Below are positions 8,047 through 14,283 of a stretch of 32,883 bases of DNA, piece after piece. The position numbers and the translations under genes are program-made. This DNA is from Hoeflea sp. (lineage in GTDB: Bacteria > Pseudomonadota > Alphaproteobacteria > Rhizobiales > Rhizobiaceae), in the NCBI RefSeq assembly GCF_030682515.1, contig NZ_JAUXOD010000101.1:1-32883 (forward strand), given 5' to 3'. Within the stretch, counting starts at the first letter, position 1; every line of letters starts with the position of its first letter. A model generated the notes under the pieces. It was not told the origin of the DNA. It searched no databases and was given only the letters and a program-made list of their open reading frames with translations.

Positions 8047-9249
8047 TCAGGCGCTTGCCGCCATCTCGGCGTTGAGCCTTGCGATGTCGTCTTCGGGAGG
8101 CCGTTCGTCGCGCGTGGCGACCGGCAGCACCGTGCGCAGGTGATCATGGTGGCTGCGCACGCCATATTCGAGGTCGGAGAGATAGAATCCCCGGAAGGCG
8201 GTCGAGTTCATCGCCTCGTTCGACCATTCCGTGAGCCGCACATCCTCGCCCATTGTCTCGTGGTCGATGCGGGCGGCGAGCTTGCGTGCGAGCCTCTGCT
8301 GCCGTGTCTCGTCGCGGTAGCGGTAGATCGCGCCGCGCAGCAGGGTCTCGCCGGTCGACAGCGGAAATTCCTGGTAGAACTGCACGGATTCGGGCGTGGC
8401 GGCGATCACGGCGTTGGGGAACAGGCCGTAATAGAGCCATGCGCGGCCGAGATAGTCCGGCATGCCGGGACGCGGCTGCATGGTCTTGAGATAGTTGCGC
8501 ACGCTCCAGCGCCGGCCGTTGGCGTTGCATTCGGCATAGGAGCGCGACACGCCGCCGACAAAGGGCTCGTCGAAATAGGACCGGCCGTAGAGATCCTGCA
8601 GCGCCGGATGGGCGAGCGCCACGTGGTAGCCCTCATTGTCGACGTCGCGGACCGACTTCCAGTTGACCTTGGAGACCATCGTCCACGGCTCTCCGGTGGG
8701 GACCATTGCGGCGATGTCGAAATGGCCGATCTCCTCGGCAAAGGGCTTGTACAGCTCGGCCACGGAGGCCTGCGGGCCTTTTTCGAAGCGGACAAAGACA
8801 AAACCGTTCCAGATCTCGGCTTCGAGCGGCTGCAGGCCGAACTCGACCTTGTCGAGCTCTGGGAAAGACTTTGGCCGCGCCGCACCCCTGAGCGTGCCGT
8901 CGAGATTGTAGACCCAGCCGTGGAACGGGCAGACCAGCGCTCCCTTGCAGGAACCCTTCTCGTCGGCGACGACGCGGGCGCCGCGGTGCCGGCACATGTT
9001 GTGAAAGGCGCGCACCTCGCCGTCCTGGCCGCGCACCAGGAGCGCGCGCTCGCCGCACATGTCGAAGGCCAGGTAGTCGCCCGGTTCGGGAAGGTCGGAG
9101 ACATGGCAGGCGATCTGCCAGTGCTTGCGGAAAAGCTCCTGCTTCTCGAGCTCCAGAAAGGCGGGGCTGTGATAGGTCCAGCCCGGCAACCCGCAGCGGT
9201 CCCAGGTCTCGGGAATCGAGATATCGCGATGGGAGACGGGGCTGTTCAT
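8047..9249 (-). CDS. Rieske non-heme iron oxygenase, alpha subunit
   Basis: A 400-residue oxygenase. The Rieske [2Fe-2S] ligands are C86, H88, C107 and H110 (CRHRG ... CPFHGW). The catalytic iron site is H209 and H214 in DVDNEGYHVALAHP, with D204 as the bridging acid. This N-E-G-Y-H pattern occurs in enzymes that demethylate or oxidise quaternary ammonium compounds (glycine betaine, carnitine, stachydrine and choline monooxygenases), which fits the BetI-like regulators nearby. No reductase gene is adjacent. The start ATG has AGGTG six bases upstream; the frame opens 24 bases earlier inside a palindrome and is not used. The substrate is inferred only as an N-methylated or quaternary amine. Confidence 0.9.
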   Translation of the reverse strand: MNSPVSHRDISIPETWDRCGLPGWTYHSPAFLELEKQELFRKHWQIACHVSDLPEPGDYLAFDMCGERALLVRGQDGEVRAFHNMCRHRGARVVADEKGSCKGALVCPFHGWVYNLDGTLRGAARPKSFPELDKVEFGLQPLEAEIWNGFVFVRFEKGPQASVAELYKPFAEEIGHFDIAAMVPTGEPWTMVSKVNWKSVRDVDNEGYHVALAHPALQDLYGRSYFDEPFVGGVSRSYAECNANGRRWSVRNYLKTMQPRPGMPDYLGRAWLYYGLFPNAVIAATPESVQFYQEFPLSTGETLLRGAIYRYRDETRQQRLARKLAARIDHETMGEDVRLTEWSNEAMNSTAFRGFYLSDLEYGVRSHHDHLRTVLPVATRDERPPEDDIARLNAEMAASA

Positions 9250-9266
9250 GAGACACCTGTTTTTTT

Positions 9267-9311
9267 TGAGCAATTGCTCAGAAAAATAGGCCGATCGTGG
9301 CGCGACGTCAA
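9267..9311 (-). promoter_or_regulatory. Promoter and palindromic operator of the Rieske gene
   Basis: Read on the minus strand, TTGACG (9306-9311) and TATTTT (9283-9288) are spaced by exactly 17 bases. Directly after the -10 lies a perfect 14-bp palindrome TGAGCAATTGCTCA (9267-9280), with A/T runs mirrored outside it. A repressor bound there would cover the start of transcription. The sequence differs from the TGAACGTTCA site at 378, so a different regulator is likely. Confidence 0.65.
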
Positions 9312-9331
9312 GTCACGGCCGAGACCTCAGC

Positions 9332-9883
9332 TCAGACCAGGCGTTCCTGGCCACTGGAAAAACCGCGGATCCAGCGGATCGAAAGGAAGAGCGCGGCGCC
9401 GACATAGGTCAGCGGGCAGACGGCCAGCATCAGCAGTCCGGCGAGTTGCTGGTCGGCAATGGCTGTCTCCAGCGACGCGAGGGGAGCATGGCCGGGATAG
9501 AGGGCCGTCCGGCTGAAGGCGAACAGGGCGCCCAGCAGGCAGAACAGCTTTCCCGTCACCAGCAGCGCCACCAAGGCCCGCCAGATGCCGCGTTCGCTGG
9601 TCGTCACCACGGCGCTCCAGAACCACAGGGCCGACAGGAACAGGGTGAGATGCATGGCCATGCCGGCCGCCGGATTGTGCATCGCCGTCTCGAGGGCCGC
9701 GGGACTGTGCCATCCCCACAGCAAGATGATCTGCAGGGCCGCCGCGCCGAACACCGTGCGCTCGAGCGTGGCTGGCAGACGGGCGCGCAGGACGTAGGCG
9801 ATCGCCGGCGCCACCGCATTCATGACCACGATATGCCAGAACATCATGGCGTCGATGCTGTTGATCATGGCGTGGGTGTGCAT
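9332..9883 (-). CDS. CtaG-like membrane protein (cytochrome oxidase assembly family)
   Basis: About 183 residues with roughly five membrane segments, e.g. FWHIVVMNAVAPAIAYVL, LFLSALWFWSAVV, LVALLVTGKLFCLLGALF and QQLAGLLMLAVCPLTYVGAA. Histidines at the membrane faces (MHTHAM, WHIVV, WGWHS, AMHLT) and the DQQLAGLLM segment resemble the caa3_CtaG family, membrane proteins associated with assembly of cytochrome c oxidase copper sites. The oxidase genes lie about 4 kb away. The start at MHTHAM has AGGAG about 11 bases upstream; the frame is open 34 codons further but that part is not membrane-like. Family assignment is moderate because the protein is shorter than typical CtaG. Confidence 0.68.
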   Translation of the reverse strand: MHTHAMINSIDAMMFWHIVVMNAVAPAIAYVLRARLPATLERTVFGAAALQIILLWGWHSPAALETAMHNPAAGMAMHLTLFLSALWFWSAVVTTSERGIWRALVALLVTGKLFCLLGALFAFSRTALYPGHAPLASLETAIADQQLAGLLMLAVCPLTYVGAALFLSIRWIRGFSSGQERLV

Positions 9884-10174
9884 CTCGACTGTGGCTCCTG
9901 AAGGGATAACGTCAGCTCCTGGAAAGGCGGCCCGCGGTTGATCCAGACCTGTACAACACCTGCCGGGCCAGAATGTTCCAGCCATGGGCGCGGGTCAACC
10001 GCCCGAAGGCTCCGGCAACACCCCCGCGCCCAGGCTGGTCATGCCCCTCGCAATCGGCATCGGAGCCGGGGACGCGCGGTTGGCGGCGCAGCGGTGCCCG
10101 CATCGTCGTTGTCCGCGCGATCGGCGGAAAAATTCGCGCGCCGTTCGGAACGATCACGCGGAGAGGCCGTTGAC

Positions 10175-10198
10175 ATGGACATCAACGAAAGCACCTGA
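10175..10198 (+). CDS. Possible 7-codon leader ORF before otsB
   Basis: A start codon with a good ribosome binding site (GGAGAGG) opens the peptide MDINEST, which stops three bases before the otsB ATG. otsB itself has no obvious ribosome binding site, so ribosomes finishing this peptide could restart there. The rest of the 318-base gap to the divergent membrane-protein gene holds no gene or promoter that I can support. Confidence 0.3.
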   Translation: MDINEST

Positions 10199-10201
10199 GC
10201 C

Positions 10202-11011
10202 ATGGAACAACGATTGGATTACTACACTCTGGTCGGTTTTGCCCCGGAGTCCACAGGGCCGGACGATCTCGAGAGCCTGAGCATCAAGGCCGATGAAACC
10301 GCCCTCTTTCTTGATTTCGACGGCACCTTCGTCGACATCGCCGAGACGCCGGATTCGGTCAGGGTCGGCAGGCGCGACAAGCTGCTGCTCGACGAATTGA
10401 GCCGGCGCCACCAGGGCGCGGTCGCCATCGTCTCGGGGCGCAATCTCAGCGACATCGACCATTATCTCGCAGGCTTTTCGGGCACGGTGTCCGGCGGCCA
10501 CGGCGCCGAACTGCGCCACGCCGGCCAGGATTTTCTTGGCGCAAGCTGCGATCTCGAGCGGCTCGAGCACATCAAGAACGCGGTGATGGAATTTGCCATC
10601 ATCGATCCGCGGGTTCTGGCCGAGGACAAGAGTTTTGGGATCGTGCTGCATTTCCGCCAGCATCCCGAGCTTGAGGGCAAGGTGCATGACTTCCTCAGGA
10701 GCCTGGTCGACGGCGACGCCGAATTCGAGATCCAGCCGGCCAAGATGGCCTTCGAGGTCAAGCCCAAAGGCTTCTCCAAGGCCAGCGCGATCGAGCGCAT
10801 CATGAGCTTTGTCCAGTTCGGCGGGCGAAGCATGCTGTATGCCGGCGATGACGTGACCGACGAGGGCGCCTTCGCCCATGTCAACGCGCGCGGCGGCGTC
10901 ACGGTCAAGATCGGCGACGGCCCGACCGTGGCCCGCTACCGGACCCAAAGCCCGGCAAGCTTCAAGGACTGGCTCAGGGCGCAGCCCGGTCCCTCCAGGC
11001 AGGGAGCGTGA
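10202..11011 (+). CDS. otsB: Trehalose-6-phosphate phosphatase
   Basis: A 269-residue HAD-superfamily phosphatase. The catalytic motif is LDFDGTFVDIAETP with nucleophile D38 and acid D40. HAD motif II is at IVSGRNL, and the magnesium-binding motif IV is YAGDDVTDEGAF (D216, D217, D220). GGHGAELRH and FEVKPKGFSKASAI are typical of OtsB. It removes phosphate from trehalose-6-phosphate, the last step of trehalose synthesis. The synthase gene follows directly with a four-base overlap (GTGA), so the two are an operon in the order otsB-otsA. Trehalose is a compatible solute, which suits the osmoprotectant theme of the betaine-like neighbours. Confidence 0.94.
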   Translation: MEQRLDYYTLVGFAPESTGPDDLESLSIKADETALFLDFDGTFVDIAETPDSVRVGRRDKLLLDELSRRHQGAVAIVSGRNLSDIDHYLAGFSGTVSGGHGAELRHAGQDFLGASCDLERLEHIKNAVMEFAIIDPRVLAEDKSFGIVLHFRQHPELEGKVHDFLRSLVDGDAEFEIQPAKMAFEVKPKGFSKASAIERIMSFVQFGGRSMLYAGDDVTDEGAFAHVNARGGVTVKIGDGPTVARYRTQSPASFKDWLRAQPGPSRQGA

Positions 11012-12423
11012 CGGTGGGGCGTCTGATCGTGATTTCCAACCGCGCGCCTTCGGTGGACGGGTCGGGCGATTCCGGCGGCCTGGTGGTGGCACTCAAGGAC
11101 GCGCTCGCCCAGAATGGCGGCTTGTGGATCGGCTGCGCGCCCGAGCAGACGGACACGCCCGCGCCGGAACTCGTCGTGCACCATCGGCCCGATTTCGACA
11201 TCGGCCTGTTCGAGCTCGAGCCCGAGCTCTACCGCGACTATTACCTGGGCTATTCCAATTCCGTTCTGTGGCCGGCGCTGCATGGCCGCGTCGATCTCAT
11301 CGATGTGCAGCCGCGCTATGCCGCGGCCTATCGCGACGTCGCCCGCCGCGTCGCCGGCCTGGTCGCCAAGGTGGTGCGCGAGGACGATCTGATCTGGGTG
11401 CATGACTATCAGATGATCCCGCTGGCGCACGAGCTCAAGGCGCTCGGGGTCACGTGCCGGATCGGCTTCTTCCTGCACATTCCGTTCCCCGACCTGCAGA
11501 CCTTCAAGGCCATTCCCGACTGGCAGAACCTGTCGGAGTGGCTTGCCGACCATGATCTGCTGGGCTTCCAGACCCAGCGCGATCTCGGCAACATGATCCA
11601 GATCTTCCGCCACACGCTGCGCGGCGAGTTGCGCGCAAACGGCAACATGGGGATCGGCGGGCGCGAGATCGTGATGGGCTGCTTTCCGATCTCGATCGAC
11701 GTCGGCGGCTTCCGTCGCCTGGCGGAAGAGGGCGCGGCCGACACGCCACCGCCCGCGCTGCCGCGGCTGATCGGCGTCGACCGGCTGGATTACTCCAAGG
11801 GCCTGCCGCAGCGGCTGGCCGGCTATGAGACATTCCTGGCCGACAATGCGGCGTTTCTGGGCCAGGTGGCGCTGGTGCAGATCGCCCCGCCCACCCGCGA
11901 CGATGTCGATGCCTACAAGGCGATCCGCTCGGAGCTCGAGCTGATGTCGGGCCAGATCAACGGCCGCTTCGGCACGGTCGACTGGACCCCGGTGCAATAC
12001 ATCCACCGCGCCATCCCCCGCGACGAACTGGCAGTGCTGTTCCGGCTGTCGAGCGTCGGGCTGGTGACGCCGTTGTTTGACGGCATGAACCTGGTGGCCA
12101 AGGAATTCGTCGCGGCCCAGGATCCTGCCGATCCCGGGGTGCTGATCCTGTCGCAGTTCGCCGGCGCTGCGGAGGAAATGCGCGAGGCGCTGATCATCAA
12201 TCCGCACGATCCGCAGGACATCGCCCAGGCGATCCGCACCGCGCTCGACATGCCGCTCACCGAACGCGTCGAGCGCCATCAGGCCCTCTATGCCCATCTG
12301 GAAAAGCATGATGTCGGCCATTGGAGCGCCGCCTTCCTCGACCGGCTTCGCGCCGTCGACCGCATCAGTCCGGACGGGGTGGCGCCGTTTCCCGGGATGA
12401 CGCCCTGGTCCAGGACCGGTTGA
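11008..12423 (+). CDS. otsA: Trehalose-6-phosphate synthase (glycosyltransferase family 20)
   Basis: A 471-residue GT20 enzyme that joins UDP-glucose (or a similar donor) to glucose-6-phosphate. Visible signatures are VISNRAPS at the N-terminus, WVHDYQMIPLAHELK, IGFFLHIPFP, the donor-site segment GVDRLDYSKGLPQRLAGYE and the C-terminal TPLFDGMNLVAKEFVAAQ. The upstream GTG overlaps the otsB stop (GTGA). A second GTG six bases later has better spacing to AGGGAG and would drop two residues. Length is close to that of other bacterial OtsA proteins, with no sign of damage. It works with OtsB in cytosolic trehalose synthesis. Confidence 0.94.
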   Translation: MTVGRLIVISNRAPSVDGSGDSGGLVVALKDALAQNGGLWIGCAPEQTDTPAPELVVHHRPDFDIGLFELEPELYRDYYLGYSNSVLWPALHGRVDLIDVQPRYAAAYRDVARRVAGLVAKVVREDDLIWVHDYQMIPLAHELKALGVTCRIGFFLHIPFPDLQTFKAIPDWQNLSEWLADHDLLGFQTQRDLGNMIQIFRHTLRGELRANGNMGIGGREIVMGCFPISIDVGGFRRLAEEGAADTPPPALPRLIGVDRLDYSKGLPQRLAGYETFLADNAAFLGQVALVQIAPPTRDDVDAYKAIRSELELMSGQINGRFGTVDWTPVQYIHRAIPRDELAVLFRLSSVGLVTPLFDGMNLVAKEFVAAQDPADPGVLILSQFAGAAEEMREALIINPHDPQDIAQAIRTALDMPLTERVERHQALYAHLEKHDVGHWSAAFLDRLRAVDRISPDGVAPFPGMTPWSRTG

Positions 12424-12584
12424 GAATGGCGTCGCAGGGCGTCTGCGCTCAAAGGGTCCCTGGCCCCGTTTCTCGGGCACGGATTGCCCCTCCACAGATT
12501 TCCGGGAGCTCTTGCGGTTTCGGGCGGAACCTTTCGGGGCCTCACGGGTTGGTCAGGATTGCCGATGGGTGAGGGGAACGCCGT

Positions 12585-13082
12585 TTGATCGCGATCTTGA
12601 AATTCGTTCACATCGCGACGGTCGCGGTCTGGATGGCCAGTCTCGTGGGCCTGCCGGGCCTTTATGTCCAGCGGGCGAGGCTCAGCGATCGGGAGGAACT
12701 GCTCAGCCTGCAGCGCATGGTCCGCTATGCCTATCTCAAGATCATGTCACCCGCCGCCTTCGCAGCCGTTGCAAGCGGCACCGGCCTCATCTTTCTCAGT
12801 GCGGCTTTCGAGCCGTGGCTGTCGGCGAAACTGGCGCTGGTTGGCCTTCTGGCCATGATCCATACCCTGGCCGGGCTGGTGATCATCCGCCTGTTCGACA
12901 AGGGCGAGGTCTACCCCTGCTGGCGCTTCATCGGCGTGACGATGATCACCCTCGTCCTCATTCTGGGCGTGCTTTACCTGGTCCTGGCAAAGCCCGTTTT
13001 TGGCGCGCAGCCTTCGGTGTTCACCGAACCGGGCGGCCTCGCCCGGCTGTTCGACGAGATCAATCCTTGGCGGAAACCATGA
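12585..13082 (+). CDS. CopD-like four-helix membrane protein
   Basis: A 165-residue integral membrane protein with four hydrophobic helices, beginning IAILKFVHIATVAVWMASLV; the histidine in the first helix is typical of the CopD superfamily. Further segments are AFAAVASGTGLIFLSAAF, LALVGLLAMIHTLAGLVII and GVTMITLVLILGVLYLV. CopD-type proteins are linked to copper or heme handling, which would fit the adjacent oxidase genes, but no ligand site is proven. It starts with TTG, preceded by GAGGGG at good spacing. Its last 23 bases overlap the end of the convergent DUF2231 gene. The 161 bases after otsA contain no recognised element. Confidence 0.7.
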   Translation: MIAILKFVHIATVAVWMASLVGLPGLYVQRARLSDREELLSLQRMVRYAYLKIMSPAAFAAVASGTGLIFLSAAFEPWLSAKLALVGLLAMIHTLAGLVIIRLFDKGEVYPCWRFIGVTMITLVLILGVLYLVLAKPVFGAQPSVFTEPGGLARLFDEINPWRKP

Positions 13083-13560
13083 GGCCGATACCGTGATGGA
13101 AGATCAGTTTGCCACCATGCCAGCCGGCCAGTCCCGTGAGCATCGCCGCGAGCACGGAGAGGAAGAGACCGTGCGGCAGGACGGAGTCCGGATAGGCCAG
13201 TCTGACGCCCCAGTTGAGACCCAGGACCGCGATCAGCGTCATGGCCGCCACGCCGTGCGCCCAGCTCGCGACCCGGCCGCGAATGCCCGCGACCAGCAGC
13301 AGTTCGGCGGTTCCCACCAGGCCGGCGGCGACACCGGAGGCGAAGGCGCCGCCTGCAGACCAGAGCCCGACGCGGATCCAGAACGGATCGCCCGTCCACC
13401 AGTAGATCATGTCGACCGCGAGGGTGGCGATCCCCAGGGCAATGGGGAAGTGCACGCTCATGGCGTGCAGCGGATGGCCGGCGACGGCAACCGCGGAGGT
13501 GACGTCCTGCTCCTTGAGCATTTTCTCGATCGGGTTCGATCCGTCGCTTTCAGATGCCAT
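13060..13560 (-). CDS. DUF2231 membrane protein
   Basis: A 166-residue membrane protein. The motif GHPLHAMSVHFPIALGIAT is the hallmark of the DUF2231 family, whose members have about four membrane helices and paired histidines that could bind heme. Other helices are seen at AGGAFASGVAAGLVGTAELL, GVAAMTLIAVLGLNWGVRL and LFLSVLAAMLTGLAGW. Function is not established. It is transcribed away from coxB, from which it is separated by only three bases, and its 3' end overlaps the CopD-like gene. Location between two respiratory-type membrane genes suggests a role in electron transfer or oxidase assembly; that is inference. Confidence 0.8.
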   Translation of the reverse strand: MASESDGSNPIEKMLKEQDVTSAVAVAGHPLHAMSVHFPIALGIATLAVDMIYWWTGDPFWIRVGLWSAGGAFASGVAAGLVGTAELLLVAGIRGRVASWAHGVAAMTLIAVLGLNWGVRLAYPDSVLPHGLFLSVLAAMLTGLAGWHGGKLIFHHGIGLMVSAKD

Positions 13561-13563
13561 TGC

Positions 13564-14283
13564 TTGGTTCCTCTTTCTGCTACAAGCCGGTCAACCCGCA
13601 TTTTGTTCCATGCCGTCACCGCGGGCGCGCTGATGGTGCTGGGCGGCTGCTCCGGATCCTACTCGGCTCTCGATCCGGCCGGCCCTCATGCACAGACGAT
13701 CGCGCAGCTGTGGTGGGTCATGCTCGGTGGCGCCGCCGTCCTGTTCGTCCTGGTCATGGTGCTGTTTGTCCTGACCCTGTTCCGGCCCGGTTTCGGCTCG
13801 GGCGTCTCGCCCAGGGTCTGGATCGTTGCCGGAGGCCTGCTGATGCCGATTCCGGTTCTGGTGGCGCTGACCTTCTACGCGCTGTTTCAAGGCGAGCGGC
13901 TGCTGCCCGGCAGGGACGATGGTGGGCCTGTCTACCGCATCGAGGCGCATGCGCGCCAGTGGCAATGGGAATTCCGCTATCTCGACGAACCCGGAACCCC
14001 CTCGACGCTCGACGTGCTGCACATTCCGGCGGGCCTGCCGGTCGAGGTCGTGGCCACGAGCGCGGACGTGATCCACAGCTTCTGGGTGCCGCGGCTCGGC
14101 GGCAAGATCGACGCGACGCCCGGGCATGCCGCCCGCATCCGCATTGAGGCGGATCAGGCCGGACAGTACGGCGGGGTCTGCGCCGAATATTGCGGAACCG
14201 GCCATTCCGGGATGCGGTTCCGGGTCGAAGCGCATGAGGGCGCGGATTTCCGAGCGCTTGCGGACAGAGGATTTGCACCATGA
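13564..14283 (+). CDS. coxB: Cytochrome c oxidase subunit II (lipoprotein, CuA)
   Basis: About 239 residues. The N-terminus is a lipoprotein signal with lipobox LGGC, followed by two membrane helices (AQLWWVMLGGAAVLFVLVMV; VWIVAGGLLMPIPVLVALTF). The periplasmic domain carries the complete CuA site: H171 in IHSFWVPRLGGK, then C206, E208, C210, H214 and M217 in CAEYCGTGHSGM. WQWEFRY is the aromatic electron-entry region. CuA accepts electrons from cytochrome c and passes them to subunit I. No ATG fits the signal peptide; TTG is proposed because it gives an arginine-containing n-region, but it has no clear ribosome binding site, so the first residues are uncertain. It overlaps subunit I by ATGA. 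Confidence 0.88.
   Translation: MVPLSATSRSTRILFHAVTAGALMVLGGCSGSYSALDPAGPHAQTIAQLWWVMLGGAAVLFVLVMVLFVLTLFRPGFGSGVSPRVWIVAGGLLMPIPVLVALTFYALFQGERLLPGRDDGGPVYRIEAHARQWQWEFRYLDEPGTPSTLDVLHIPAGLPVEVVATSADVIHSFWVPRLGGKIDATPGHAARIRIEADQAGQYGGVCAEYCGTGHSGMRFRVEAHEGADFRALADRGFAP

Noticed and set aside
7165-9516. A 783-codon open frame on the plus strand
   Set aside because: It crosses the aminotransferase in the wrong frame and lies antisense to the Rieske gene; no conserved domain is visible.
10936-12495. A 519-codon open frame antisense to otsA
   Set aside because: Shadow of otsA, with no start signal or domain.
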